Positions 17,738-27,143 of a stretch of 44,119 nucleotides of DNA are shown piece after piece. The first letter of the stretch is position 1, and every line of letters starts with the position of its first letter. This stretch comes from Acinetobacter brisouii CIP 110357. GTDB taxonomy: Bacteria > Pseudomonadota > Gammaproteobacteria > Pseudomonadales > Moraxellaceae. The stretch is taken from the NCBI RefSeq assembly GCF_000488275.1, contig NZ_KI530762.1, positions 223,317-267,435 of the forward strand, written 5' to 3'. Under the pieces are notes generated by a model. That model was given only the letters and a program-made list of their open reading frames with translations, had not been told where the DNA came from and ran no database searches. The translations under genes and the position numbers were made by a program.

Positions 17738-18709
17738 TTACGCTCCTTCACGGCGTGATAGACGCCCTAACATGAAACGTGCAATCGCGAGCACAATAAA
17801 TGTTACGACAAATAAAATAAAGCCTAGAGCAAGCAGCGAAGACAAGTAAATACTAGAATCTGCTTCGGTAAATTCATTGGCAATGGTTGCCGAAATCGAG
17901 TTACCTGGTTCAAGCAATGACAAGCTAAGTTGGTGAGCATTACCTAATACGAATGTCACAGCCATTGTTTCACCTAAGGCGCGACCTAAACCTAGGAAAA
18001 TACCGCCGAGTACCGCTGAACGGGTATAAGGTAAAACGATATCCCAAATGACTTCCCAAGTGGTATTGCCGACAGCATAAGCAGATTCAATCAGTGGTGT
18101 TGGCACGGTTGCAAACACTTCACGCATAATAGAAGAAACAAAAGGAATAATCATGATGCTCAGTACAATACCTGCGGTGAGCATACCTAAACCAATTGGT
18201 GGTCCTTGAAACAGTGGACCGATAAGTGGCCATGTACCCATATGGTCATTGACCCAAGGGTAGATGTGATCCGCCATAAATGGCACAAAAACAAATAAAC
18301 CCCACATACCATAAATGATAGAGGGAATACCTGCGAGTAGCTCAATTGCTGTTGCAATTGGTGTACGGATCCACTTCGGTGCAATGTTGGTAATAAAAAT
18401 AGCGATACCAAAACTGACAGGAACGGCAATCAACATCGCAATCAGAGAGGTGACTAATGTGCCATAAATGGGAACAAGAGCACCAAAATTTTTCTCAATC
18501 GGATCCCAAGAACTGTTCCAGATAAATGAAAATCCAAAGGTTTGAAAAGCTTCTTTGCCACTCCAAATCATGGAAAAAGATGCAGCAAGCATAATCAGAA
18601 GCACAAAGATGGCACAGCTTTTGACCACATAGTGAAACAGTCGATCATTACGCTGATCTTTTGAGTCTGTTTGACTATTCAGGTTCATTGTTCTATCTAG
18701 TTTCATCAT
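17738..18709 (-). CDS. pstC: Phosphate ABC transporter permease PstC
   Basis: A 323-residue inner-membrane permease with about six membrane segments and a polar N-terminal tail of about 25 residues. Family segments are the [11 protein letters not shown] region near residue 70, [16 protein letters not shown] near 125 and the EAA-like loop region near 215, with the [15 protein letters not shown] stretch near 245. It pairs with PstA to form the channel. Three Met codons (18709, 18706, 18688) are possible starts and none has a clear ribosome-binding site. It is separated from pstS by 80 bases carrying a hairpin. Confidence 0.95.
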   Translation of the reverse strand: MMKLDRTMNLNSQTDSKDQRNDRLFHYVVKSCAIFVLLIMLAASFSMIWSGKEAFQTFGFSFIWNSSWDPIEKNFGALVPIYGTLVTSLIAMLIAVPVSFGIAIFITNIAPKWIRTPIATAIELLAGIPSIIYGMWGLFVFVPFMADHIYPWVNDHMGTWPLIGPLFQGPPIGLGMLTAGIVLSIMIIPFVSSIMREVFATVPTPLIESAYAVGNTTWEVIWDIVLPYTRSAVLGGIFLGLGRALGETMAVTFVLGNAHQLSLSLLEPGNSISATIANEFTEADSSIYLSSLLALGFILFVVTFIVLAIARFMLGRLSRREGA

Positions 18710-18737
18710 TGAAAATCTTTAATTAAGAAATAGAGAT

Positions 18738-18767
18738 AAATCCAACAAAACGAATTCTGTTGGATTT
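18738..18767 (-). other. Hairpin between pstS and pstC, likely differential-expression element
   Basis: AAATCCAACA and TGTTGGATTT form a perfect 10-bp stem with a ten-base loop. On the minus strand only three T residues follow before mixed sequence, so it looks like a leaky terminator or an mRNA 3'-end stabiliser. Either would make more of the periplasmic binding protein than of the membrane components. Confidence 0.55.
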
Positions 18768-18789
18768 AAAAAAAGAGGCGATGTCCAGA

Positions 18790-19815
18790 TTACTTAACGT
18801 TAATGTTTTTAATCCAGTAACCTTCAATTTGTTTAGTTAGGTTTGCAGGTAAAGGAATGTAGTCCAAAGAACGTGCATTTGCTTGACCGTGCTCAAGTGA
18901 CCATTTGAAGAAGTCAAGAGCATCTTTGCTTGCTTGAGCAGATTTTGGTTGCTTATGCATGATTACAAATGTAGTTGCAGTGATTGGCCAAGAGTTAGCA
19001 CCAGATGCATTGGTAATTACATTATAAAAATCAGGTGATTTGCTCCAGCTTGTACCCGCTGCTGCTGCTTGGAAAGTTGCAGTGTTTGGTTGTACAAAGT
19101 GACCTGCTTTGTTTTGCATTGCTGTGTAGCTCATACGGTTTTGTAAAGCGTATGCAAGTTCAACGTAACCAATAGAACCTTTGATTTGCTTCACATAAGC
19201 AGCAACACCTTCGTTACCTTTGCCGCCAATACCTGTAGGCCAAGAGATAGATGTACCTTCACCAACTTTAGATTTCCAAGTTGGGCTTACTTTAGATAGA
19301 TAGTTTGCCCAGTTGAAAGTTGTACCTGAACCGTCAGAGCGGTGAACAACAGAAATACGTTGGTCAGGAAGGTGCAAAGAAGGGTTTAAACGTTGGATTG
19401 CTGGATCATTCCACTTGGTTACTTTACCCAAGAAAATGTCTGCTAGAACAGGACCAGTCAAACGTAAAGCGCCTGGACGTACACCGTCAACGTTCACAAC
19501 TGGAACAACACCACCAATAATAATTGGGAATTGTTTTAAACCAGCAGCATTTAACTCAGCAGGAGTTAATGGCATGTCTGATGCACCAAAAGTTACAGTG
19601 CCTGCTTTAATTTGAGCAATACCACCACCAGAACCGATAGATTGGTAGTTGATTTTATTGCCTGTTTTAGCGTGATAAGTTGCTGACCATTTTGAAAGTA
19701 CAGGATATACAAATGTAGAACCTGCACCCGTAATTTCACCTGCATGCGCTACGCTAATAGCAAGCGTCGCAGAGGCTACTAAAGTGCCAAATATTTTTTT
19801 AGAGAAGTAAGTCAT
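18790..19815 (-). CDS. pstS: Periplasmic phosphate-binding protein PstS
   Basis: A 341-residue secreted protein. The signal peptide spans residues 1-25 with cleavage after Ala-His-Ala. The mature protein opens with the hallmark GEITGAGSTFVYPV; later come YQSIGSGGGI, the FGASDMPL segment, and RSDGSGTTFN, which contain the phosphate-binding Ser, Thr, Asp and Arg residues. Known role: captures phosphate in the periplasm and delivers it to PstCA. I chose ATG 19815, with AGGGAA upstream; a frame to 19845 adds ten residues that spoil the signal peptide. Expression is expected to be PhoB-dependent, from the Pho boxes upstream. Confidence 0.96.
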   Translation of the reverse strand: MTYFSKKIFGTLVASATLAISVAHAGEITGAGSTFVYPVLSKWSATYHAKTGNKINYQSIGSGGGIAQIKAGTVTFGASDMPLTPAELNAAGLKQFPIIIGGVVPVVNVDGVRPGALRLTGPVLADIFLGKVTKWNDPAIQRLNPSLHLPDQRISVVHRSDGSGTTFNWANYLSKVSPTWKSKVGEGTSISWPTGIGGKGNEGVAAYVKQIKGSIGYVELAYALQNRMSYTAMQNKAGHFVQPNTATFQAAAAGTSWSKSPDFYNVITNASGANSWPITATTFVIMHKQPKSAQASKDALDFFKWSLEHGQANARSLDYIPLPANLTKQIEGYWIKNINVK

Positions 19816-19893
19816 AGATATTCCCTGTATGGAAGGTATTTCCACCTTAAGTTCATTAAGGATGGAAGATGAGAATGAACTAAATTGAGTGTT

Positions 19894-19949
19894 AATTTAA
19901 TGTGACTGTGTGACAGCAAAGTGACTAAAATATGTCACTTTTGTTACAG
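19894..19949 (-). promoter_or_regulatory. pst promoter with two tandem Pho boxes
   Basis: Read on the minus strand, 19949 to 19910 holds four 7-mers in 11-bp register: CTGTAAC, GTGACAT, TAGTCAC and CTGTCAC, separated by AAAA, ATTT and TTTG. Each resembles the PhoB half-site CTGTCAT, and the last matches at six of seven positions. Two half-sites make one Pho box, so this is two consecutive boxes. Ten bases downstream lies TAAATT (19894-19899) as -10, with no -35, the usual arrangement when PhoB replaces it. This gives a leader of about 70 bases before pstS. Confidence 0.85.
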
Positions 19950-20430
19950 CGGAAAAGATTAAAAAAGAAACGTGGTTTAATTACTTTGTTGCAAAATAAA
20001 TTTTTAAAATTAATATTGGTTTAAGTTTTTACTGAAAATTTAATTTTAAATCTGTAAGTTTAAGATCAAGGTCTTGTTAAAAATCAATCATATGCAAAAA
20101 TACTTTTCCCTTAAATTCTTGCTGTTAATTTTCGCAGAAAGCATGAATGATTGAGTATCTTGAACCTGATAAAGTGTGATCCACGCACCTATAAAATGAC
20201 AGGTTTTTATTCAACCTAAAAAATATATGACACTGCATTGTATTCGCTGTAATCATTCAGTCATTGCTGTAAAAAGTGTTATGGTATGACGTAATCACAT
20301 CTAAACTGCTGCTTATTTTATTTTTTGAATGCCTTATACATACCTTGTATTTTTTATTTTGCTTGAAACCTGTCTCTATATTTTGCCTGCTGCTCCAACG
20401 TTTGGCGCGGTTCTTTATTGAAGAAAAACG
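19950..20430. other. AT-rich intergenic region between pstS and the MFS gene
   Basis: No coding region is supported in these 480 bases between divergent genes. The pstS side holds the Pho boxes. Upstream of the MFS gene a candidate promoter is TTGAAT (20325-20330), a 17-base gap and TATTTT (20348-20353), each four of six to consensus. I saw no convincing tRNA, small protein or repeat in the remainder. Confidence 0.4.
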
Positions 20431-21657
20431 ATGCAACGCATCCCAAAAACATTGAATCGTTCAACCCTGATGTTTCCGTTAGCACTCGTACTGTTTGAGT
20501 TCTCGGTTTACATTGGAAATGATCTGATTCAGCCAGCCATGCTGGCAATCACCCAAGATTTTTCTGTCAGTGCGACTTGGGCACCTTCATCCATGTCGTT
20601 TTATTTACTGGGGGGAGGGTGTGTGGCTTGGCTGCTTGGCCCACTTTCTGATCGACTTGGGCGCAGGCGAGTGCTGCTGACAGGTGTATTATTTTTTGGT
20701 GTGTGCTGTCTGCTGATTTTATTGACTCAAAATATACAGCAGTTTTTAGCCCTGCGTTTTCTACAAGGTATTGGCCTCACGGTGATTTCGGCAGTGGGTT
20801 ATGCAGCGATTCAGGAAAATTTTGCTGAGCGCGATGCAATTAAAGTCATGGCACTCATGGCCAATATTTCTTTACTTGCTCCTTTGCTTGGACCTGTGCT
20901 GGGGGCATTTTTGATTGATTATGTGTCATGGCATTGGGGATTTATAGCCATTGCCGTTTTGGCTGCACTGAGCTGGTTTGGTTTAAATAGCCAAATGCCG
21001 CGACAACAGCAGAGCATTACACGCCAGCCTTTTGTGTATTTGTTCGATGATTTTAAGCGTGTATATCGCAACTCACAATTTCTAGGGCTAAGTCTGGCTT
21101 TGCCTTTGGTGAATATTCCGTTGATGTTATGGATTGCACTGTCACCTGTAATGTTGGTTGATGAGCTTAAACTGAGCAGTCTGGCTTATGGATTATCACA
21201 ATTTCCCGTGTTTTTAGGGCTGATCGCAGGAAATGCGCTCTTAATTAAAGTGATTGATCGTTTTGCATTGGGGCGAACGGTTTTTATAGGTGTACCGATC
21301 ATGCTATGTGGGGCTTTATTTTTGCTGAGCGCCGTTTGGTTGTCGCAATATGCGCTTGCATTACTCCTGATTGGTATGACCTTAATCAGTTTTGGTGAAG
21401 GCATCAGCTTTTCAGTCATGTATCGTTTTGCCTTAATGTCTTCCAGTGTATCGAAAGGTACAGTTGCCGCAGCAGTTTCTATGCTGCTGATGCTGAGCTT
21501 TTTTGTGGTGATTGAGGCTGTACGCTGGCTGTATACCCAATTCCATCTGATTGCATTTTCTGGAAGTTGTGTGCTGTTGCTGATTCTATGGTTTTGTTAT
21601 CCGAGGAAAGTGTTTAAACAATTACTGGATCAAAGGCAGCAGGCAGGTCTGTTTTAG
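20431..21657 (+). CDS. craA: CraA/MdfA-type major facilitator drug/proton antiporter
   Basis: A 408-residue, 12-helix MFS protein. The N-terminal helix carries Glu23 and Asp31 in the context VLFEFSVYIGND, equivalent to Glu26 and Asp34 of E. coli MdfA, the membrane-embedded acids that bind substrate and protons. Motif A follows as GPLSDRLGRRRVLL, and motif C-like PLLGPVLGAF near residue 152. Known role: multidrug efflux; in Acinetobacter baumannii CraA confers intrinsic chloramphenicol resistance. Substrate range here is inferred. The start at 20431 lies 29 bases after the conserved leader edge without a strong ribosome-binding site. Confidence 0.85.
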   Translation: MQRIPKTLNRSTLMFPLALVLFEFSVYIGNDLIQPAMLAITQDFSVSATWAPSSMSFYLLGGGCVAWLLGPLSDRLGRRRVLLTGVLFFGVCCLLILLTQNIQQFLALRFLQGIGLTVISAVGYAAIQENFAERDAIKVMALMANISLLAPLLGPVLGAFLIDYVSWHWGFIAIAVLAALSWFGLNSQMPRQQQSITRQPFVYLFDDFKRVYRNSQFLGLSLALPLVNIPLMLWIALSPVMLVDELKLSSLAYGLSQFPVFLGLIAGNALLIKVIDRFALGRTVFIGVPIMLCGALFLLSAVWLSQYALALLLIGMTLISFGEGISFSVMYRFALMSSSVSKGTVAAAVSMLLMLSFFVVIEAVRWLYTQFHLIAFSGSCVLLLILWFCYPRKVFKQLLDQRQQAGLF

Positions 21658-21695
21658 TAGCATCTTGCAGTTTATTGATTAAAAAAATATTGAAG

Positions 21696-21729
21696 TCAGG
21701 CGTGGCATTGTGTTCAAGCACACGCCTGA
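21696..21729. terminator. Hairpin between the MFS gene and the FUSC gene, possible terminator
   Basis: TCAGGCGTG pairs perfectly with CACGCCTGA around a 16-base loop, between two convergent genes. No T-run follows on the plus strand, and on the minus strand a seven-T run comes only after about seven other bases, so its terminator role is uncertain. Confidence 0.4.
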
Positions 21730-21735
21730 GAGGTC

Positions 21736-23874
21736 TTACTTAATCTCTTGTCTAAGTAACTGCTGGCGTAAGTGGAGTAACTCAGGCAGAGTTTCTAATA
21801 ATAAACTGATCTGTTTCAAGATTAATAATAAATGATCTGACAAGTTTGCTTGCTGACTAAGTATTTTAATTTCTTTCAGTTTTTCCTGAATTTGAATGTC
21901 GGCTAAAGGCTGTTGTTGGAGCAGTACAGCATTTAAAGTCTGCTGACACCAATGCATCAATTCTAGAATCTGTGGATCTTGCACCTGTTCGCGGTGACTC
22001 CCCAGCGCTGAAATATAACTGAGCTGACTATGGCTATAGACCAGATAACGAAAAGCATGATGAATTAGGGTCGGATTGGGATGTGGTTCAGCACTCAGAC
22101 TGGAAATCATGGCAGACAGCTCAATCTGTTTATTATGTGCAAAACGCCGAGCCCGACGATAATGCATACTGTTACTTTTACCTTGCTGATACTGCTCGAC
22201 TACGGCATCCAGATAAGCCAATGTCGCTTGGGTTGAGTTTTTGATATTGTTAGAAATATTTCGGAAATTCCAGTCGGGCCAAATCAGGCTGACTGCTAAC
22301 CATGCAATCCCGCAGCCGAGCAGGGTATCAATAATTCGCGGTAAAATAATTTCATAGCCTGACCCTTTAATATTAAAAATCAGTAGCACCATCAAGGTTG
22401 CCATGAGGGTTGCCATCGAATATTTTTTGACCCGTAAATAGAAAAACAGCACGCCACAAATGACAGTCAGCAGCAGTTGCCCTTCAATACTCGGAACAAA
22501 ATATAAAATGGGAATACCACATAACACACCTAGTAGTGTGCCCAGAGTCCGCATTTTGAGGCGTGACTTGGTAGCAAAGTAGCTGATTTGGCAGACAAAT
22601 AAGCTGGTGAGTAAAATCCAGTAACCATTTCGGGCAAAAGGCAGCAGAGAAATGGCATAACCCACCAGAAATACGACCGCGATGCGCACAGCATGGCGAA
22701 ACAAGGCAGATTGGGGACTCAGATGTTGCTTAAGTTTTAAGACGAGATCATGCCAGCCTTGAATATCATCATCGAGTAAATTCAGATTGTCATCGAGTGT
22801 GGTCGTGTGTTGTGGCAAATGATTCAGTGCCAAAAGTTGCTGATGTAGATTATGCAAATTATTTAAAATGAGCTGTAAATTTTTCACTTCCAGATTTTCT
22901 GGATTGAGTTGTACCCAGTCGTGCATAGATTGTTCTAAATGCTGAAGCGCCAAACTATGCTCAGGATTGACCACATACGGTTGCCGATTCAGTACACACT
23001 GCGCAATTTGCTCACAGGCGAGCGCATTCATGCGGATATTTTTTTGAATGCGAAAAATTAAATCGCTACGGCTAAAATTGGCTTGAATCTGTTCGTAATG
23101 TAAATAATTGGAGGTTGCCTGTTCGTGAATATCTTGCGCCAAAAAGTAGAGATGTAGCCAGTAAATGGTATTTTTATTGGCACGTGAGGCTTTCAGGCGT
23201 GTCAGCAGAGCGGTTTTGGTCTGATTTAAACTTTGCACTACAGCCGAATTTTGCACGGATAAATCAAACAGCAATTGCTCAACCAAGTGCTGATGGTCGG
23301 GGTCGAAGAGCTTGGATTTGATTTGAAGTAACCGAGCAATCTGTTGAAAACTGGTCGAGAGATAATCCTGTACCACCAGTGTCGGTTTTAGCAGGTAAAA
23401 AATAATCGCTGCACAACTGTACCAGATCGCACCCAAAACAAAACAGCTAGGTTGCCAGTACCAGACGTGTGCTTCGCCCAAACCAAACATGGTATAAATC
23501 GACAGTAACACTGTTCCAAAGGAAATGGTCGCGTAGCGTTGCCCCAAGCCGCCCAGTAAAATAAAACCCGCACTGGACAACGATAAATACAAAATAAAGA
23601 AAATAGGATAGGGGTGTAACAACTCTAAAATGGTGCTGGTGATAAAAAACAGCACACAAACATAGAGTAAATTACGCAAGCGAATACTGAGCCGATCATC
23701 GAAATCGGTTAGGGCTGCCGCAATAGTTCCAAGAGTCACAGGGACAATAAATTGCCCCAAGTGCAAATAATATAAACCGAGTGTGGTGCCAGTCAGCACA
23801 ATACACATTTGTAAGCAATACATGATCAATGCATTGCTCAGGTAACGCTGAAGCAGGGTATAAAAGCTATTCAC
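21736..23874 (-). CDS. yccS: YccS-like inner-membrane protein (FUSC family)
   Basis: A 712-residue membrane protein, close to the length of E. coli YccS. It has an N-terminal bundle of about six helices (residues 15-160), a long soluble region (160-390), then a second bundle (about 395-525) and a C-terminal cytoplasmic helical part. The two-bundle layout and segments such as RHAVRIAVVFLVGYAI near 390 and LGTLLGVLCG near 440 are typical of FUSC/aromatic-acid-exporter relatives. The function is not established. The start is GTG with no obvious ribosome-binding site; a later Met18 is possible. Confidence 0.83.
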   Translation of the reverse strand: MNSFYTLLQRYLSNALIMYCLQMCIVLTGTTLGLYYLHLGQFIVPVTLGTIAAALTDFDDRLSIRLRNLLYVCVLFFITSTILELLHPYPIFFILYLSLSSAGFILLGGLGQRYATISFGTVLLSIYTMFGLGEAHVWYWQPSCFVLGAIWYSCAAIIFYLLKPTLVVQDYLSTSFQQIARLLQIKSKLFDPDHQHLVEQLLFDLSVQNSAVVQSLNQTKTALLTRLKASRANKNTIYWLHLYFLAQDIHEQATSNYLHYEQIQANFSRSDLIFRIQKNIRMNALACEQIAQCVLNRQPYVVNPEHSLALQHLEQSMHDWVQLNPENLEVKNLQLILNNLHNLHQQLLALNHLPQHTTTLDDNLNLLDDDIQGWHDLVLKLKQHLSPQSALFRHAVRIAVVFLVGYAISLLPFARNGYWILLTSLFVCQISYFATKSRLKMRTLGTLLGVLCGIPILYFVPSIEGQLLLTVICGVLFFYLRVKKYSMATLMATLMVLLIFNIKGSGYEIILPRIIDTLLGCGIAWLAVSLIWPDWNFRNISNNIKNSTQATLAYLDAVVEQYQQGKSNSMHYRRARRFAHNKQIELSAMISSLSAEPHPNPTLIHHAFRYLVYSHSQLSYISALGSHREQVQDPQILELMHWCQQTLNAVLLQQQPLADIQIQEKLKEIKILSQQANLSDHLLLILKQISLLLETLPELLHLRQQLLRQEIK

Positions 23875-23950
23875 GTTATTGATTTTTAGGTGATTATGTC
23901 AGTATTTAGACTGGACTTTTTTCAAGTTCTTGTCAATTACACTGCACGCT

Positions 23951-24499
23951 TTATGGAATTAGCCCGCATGCAATCCGTTCACCGCCACCGCCAAATGGTT
24001 TTGGCGAGTCCGAATAGTTGTCACCACCTGCATGAACCATGATTGCCAAACCATGGACATCACTGAGTTTTAGGCGAGGTGCAAGTAGCTTTTGATTGGC
24101 ATTTCCATTTGCATCGACCTGAAGTACAGGTAAATCACCCAAATGTCCTGTGAGGGGTGTGCCATGATGAGCGACTTGTTGAGGGTTAAAATGCGCGCCT
24201 GCAGCAAGAGCAGCAGCCATCTTGCCATCTTTCATCGCAGGGTCACATGATCCTTTTTCATGAACATGAAAACCATGCATGCCTGAAGGCAGTTTGGATA
24301 AATGGGTGGTAATGACTAAACCTTGAGCAGAATCCTGTAACGTCACAGTTCCGATTTTCTCGGCAATTCCCTGTGCAGTCACAGCATTCATGGTCACTTG
24401 CTGCTGTGAGGTATGTTTTGAATGCGACCAAGACTGGCAACCGGTAAGTAGCATGGAACCGAGAAGGCACAAGCCTGTGAGCTGAATAAAATGACGCAT
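23951..24499 (-). CDS. sodC: Cu/Zn superoxide dismutase, lipoprotein form
   Basis: A 182-residue protein that converts superoxide to oxygen and peroxide in the periplasm. The signal peptide ends in a lipobox Leu-Thr-Gly-Cys21, so it should be lipid-anchored. Copper and zinc ligands are visible: His78 and His80 in GFHVHEKG, His103 in AGAHFNP, His112 and His119, Asp122 and His156 in MVHAGGDN. Cys85 and Cys178 form the conserved disulphide. ATG 24499, with AGGAT upstream, is preferred to a TTG at 24541. Isolated gene, same strand as its neighbours. Confidence 0.93.
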   Translation of the reverse strand: MRHFIQLTGLCLLGSMLLTGCQSWSHSKHTSQQQVTMNAVTAQGIAEKIGTVTLQDSAQGLVITTHLSKLPSGMHGFHVHEKGSCDPAMKDGKMAAALAAGAHFNPQQVAHHGTPLTGHLGDLPVLQVDANGNANQKLLAPRLKLSDVHGLAIMVHAGGDNYSDSPKPFGGGGERIACGLIP

Positions 24500-24622
24500 G
24501 TGATTATTATCCTGTTTTATTTTTTTACGTCTTTTATTCAAGCAAACAAAAATTGAGGCATTGTTCGTAATCGGTTAGCGCATGTATGAATTTGTTATAC
24601 CGATATCAGTAAATGCATTGTA

Positions 24623-25708
24623 TCACTCTGATGTTGAAGTTGAATTCTCCAGTTGTTGTTCATGAATCCATTCCCGCCAGATTGCCAGTAAAATCGCCAG
24701 AACGACAGGGCCAATAAATAGCCCGATTAGGCCAAAACTGGCAATGCCCCCCAAAACGCCAAACATAATCAATAAAAACGGAACTTGGGTCGCTCCTGAA
24801 ATCACCAGAGGGCGAATCACATTGTCAGACGTACTGACAATACAAACACCCCAAGTTAATACGCCAATCGCTGCAAAAATCTGCCCTTGTGAAAATAACC
24901 ACAAACTGACGGCGATATAAGAAATTGGTGTACCAAATGGAATCAGTGCCAACACAAAAGTGATAATGGTTAAGAACATCGGGTTGGGAACACCCGCGAT
25001 AAAATAGCTCAGACCTGCCAAAATGGCTTGTGCAATTGCAGTTAAACCAATGCCGTACACTACAGCGCGCGTGGTTTGGGAAATCGTTTTTAAATAATGA
25101 TGAATACGGGGGCCAACGACTTTTTCCAAGGCATGCTTAAACTGATTGAGTAAGGTAATGCCATCACGATAAAAGAAAAACAGCGAAAACAGTGCAAAAA
25201 ATAATTTCACCAGATTACGGCTAATTTCACCTAAGACAAGGCGGCCATAATTTACGTGGCTTTGTAACCACAGCATAATATTTTGTCGTAAAGCGTGCGG
25301 ATCGCTATTTAACTCGTCCAGTATGCGTTGAATGTCATGACCAATAATTGGAAGACCTGTAATAAATGCAGGTAAGTTCAGATGCCCAGAAAATAATTGT
25401 TGTTGGACTGCATTAAATAACTGCTGCCCTTCATTTTGCAAAATAAAAATTGCAAATACAAAGGGCACGCCAATCACCAAAATAATCAGCAATAACATGA
25501 GGGTTGCACTGAGATTGGTACGTTGCTCACCGCATTTTTTCAAGATCCAGCGGTAAATTGGCCAAGTCATATACGCAATAATGATGGCCCAAACCACAGG
25601 GACAATAAAATACTTAAGAACACTGAAACTTAAATACAGCAGGATAAAAAACAATCCGAACAATAAAATACGATGTAATAAAATAGGAGCAGATTTTTGC
25701 ACGTGCAT
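24623..25708 (-). CDS. AI-2E/PerM family membrane transporter
   Basis: A 361-residue inner-membrane protein with about eight hydrophobic segments, two close pairs near the N-terminus, a soluble-looking segment (about 95-145), and a C-terminal bundle. The segment LALIPFGTPISYIAVSLWL near residue 250, with the following D-N-V-I-RP motif, is a signature of the AI-2E transporter (former UPF0118) family. Members include exporters of quorum-sensing autoinducer 2 and Na+/H+ antiporters, so the substrate is not predictable. E. coli YdiK is similar in length. Confidence 0.85.
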   Translation of the reverse strand: MHVQKSAPILLHRILLFGLFFILLYLSFSVLKYFIVPVVWAIIIAYMTWPIYRWILKKCGEQRTNLSATLMLLLIILVIGVPFVFAIFILQNEGQQLFNAVQQQLFSGHLNLPAFITGLPIIGHDIQRILDELNSDPHALRQNIMLWLQSHVNYGRLVLGEISRNLVKLFFALFSLFFFYRDGITLLNQFKHALEKVVGPRIHHYLKTISQTTRAVVYGIGLTAIAQAILAGLSYFIAGVPNPMFLTIITFVLALIPFGTPISYIAVSLWLFSQGQIFAAIGVLTWGVCIVSTSDNVIRPLVISGATQVPFLLIMFGVLGGIASFGLIGLFIGPVVLAILLAIWREWIHEQQLENSTSTSE

Positions 25709-25785
25709 CTCAAAATTAAGGTTTTTTTAATATTCGTATATTAACTGAAAAACACGTGGTGGCAAATTGATCTACTTTGGAGGCT

Positions 25786-26430
25786 TTAAAACCATGCTGT
25801 CGAGTCGTCAATAATCACGTTGAGTAGTGGTTGCCATTGTTTTTGAATGGTCTGATAGATTTTCTGTTGTTTATCAAAAATACTCAAACCTTGCATGGCA
25901 AGTTGCCCATAAGCGCTACGCTCAGAAATCCATGCAATCGGTTCTTGTTCAATTTTGCTAAAAAAATCCTGAATATCTTTCGAGCTGGCACTGTTGGCTT
26001 TGACACGGTTTGCCAGTAAAAGCAACTCGACTTTACCTTTGCGTACGCGTTTAATCTCTTGTAAATGCTTGAGAAAACGGCGTGTACTGTCAATATCAAA
26101 AAATGATGGCTGTATGGGGATAATAATTGCATGACTTTCGCTGATCAGTTGTTCAGCATGCTCACCTGACAATGCACCTGGTGCATCAATAATTAAATAT
26201 TCAAGATTTTTGGGTACATCGCCAATTGATTTTTCATTGCGCCAGTCCAGCGATTGAATCGCGACGTTATGTTCAGGACGTTGTTTTAACCATTGCAGGC
26301 TCGATTTTTGATTGTCAGCATCGGCGAGTGCAACGCGGTAGTTTTTTGCTGCAAGGGCACTGGCAAGCGTAATGGCTGTATTGGTTTTTCCGCATCCGCC
26401 TTTTTGGTTAGCAATTAATATCGTTTTCAT
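25786..26430 (-). CDS. Orphan ParA-like ATPase
   Basis: A 214-residue P-loop ATPase of the ParA/MinD type. The deviant Walker A is Lys10-Gly-Gly-Cys-Gly-Lys15-Thr16, with the signature Lys10. Walker A' is in ALADADNQ and Walker B ends at Asp82 (LIIDAPG). It is about the size of the small, helix-turn-helix-free ParA proteins that position plasmids, chemoreceptors or protein complexes on the nucleoid. No parB partner and no parS-like palindrome are seen. It is divergent from a predicted membrane nuclease across about 120 bases, the only hint of a partner. A chromosomal positioning role is inference. Confidence 0.85.
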   Translation of the reverse strand: MKTILIANQKGGCGKTNTAITLASALAAKNYRVALADADNQKSSLQWLKQRPEHNVAIQSLDWRNEKSIGDVPKNLEYLIIDAPGALSGEHAEQLISESHAIIIPIQPSFFDIDSTRRFLKHLQEIKRVRKGKVELLLLANRVKANSASSKDIQDFFSKIEQEPIAWISERSAYGQLAMQGLSIFDKQQKIYQTIQKQWQPLLNVIIDDSTAWF

Positions 26431-26551
26431 GTCTTTTATATAAAAAATATAGGCTTGATTACTTTAGCACTTTTTCCTTCATTACGCTTATGACATGACA
26501 AAAAGTCCTAAGCCTGTTTAAATGCGTCAATTTAGACACAGGAAACATCGT

Positions 26552-27019
26552 ATGCCCATTTGGATTGCTATGGTCATTGGTTTAGGCATTGGCGTTATTT
26601 TGACTTATGCATTATTGTCGAACCTGAGGAATGGCAAAATTCAAGCGGAATATGAAGTTCAGATTTCAGAGCTAAAACGTAAACATCAGAAAGAATTACG
26701 CTTAGCTCAATCACGTAGTGTCAACAGTAGCCGTGCGATTTTAAAGGGAAGAATGGCGGAGCAGTTCGCCCCGATTTTTCCTGAATTTGAGTATTTACCC
26801 AGCGATGCCAAATTTCTGGGAGATCCAGTCGACTATATCGTATTTAATGGTTATAACGCCTTTCGCGATGGAGATGGGCGTGCCGATGAGATTGAAGTCG
26901 TGCTGATTGATATTAAAAGTGGCAATGCACGTCTGACCAAAGGACAACAGGCGATTGCCGATGCAATTAGAAAAGGGCGAATTCGGTTTGAAACCATTCG
27001 GGTCGAATTTGAGGACTAG
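26552..27019 (+). CDS. Membrane-anchored predicted PD-(D/E)xK nuclease (Holliday-junction-resolvase-like)
   Basis: A 155-residue protein: one N-terminal membrane helix (about 2-22), a charged coiled-coil-like stretch (25-65), then a nuclease-like domain. Asp94 lies in DPVDYIVFNG and Asp120-Ile-Lys122 in VVLIDIKSG, matching the PD-(D/E)xK catalytic pattern, with GQQAIADAIRKG following as in predicted Holliday-junction-resolvase-related endonucleases. Substrate and activity are unproven. I prefer the ATG at 26552, preceded by AGGA at eight bases, over the ATG at 26522, which has no such site and would add ten basic residues. Divergent from the orphan ParA gene. Confidence 0.7.
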   Translation: MPIWIAMVIGLGIGVILTYALLSNLRNGKIQAEYEVQISELKRKHQKELRLAQSRSVNSSRAILKGRMAEQFAPIFPEFEYLPSDAKFLGDPVDYIVFNGYNAFRDGDGRADEIEVVLIDIKSGNARLTKGQQAIADAIRKGRIRFETIRVEFED

Positions 27020-27143
27020 AAAACGAGATGACAAAATTACTACGCTTTTGTGTGTAGTCGTTACCATTTAGCTGCATTTGATCAAGATGAACATTCTAAA
27101 ATTCCAGAATGAGATTGATTTTTTGATGAGATGAGGAGTCGCT

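Noticed and set aside
25786..26430. Plasmid partition locus
   Set aside because: No ParB-like gene, no parS-like repeats and no replication gene nearby; all neighbours are chromosomal.
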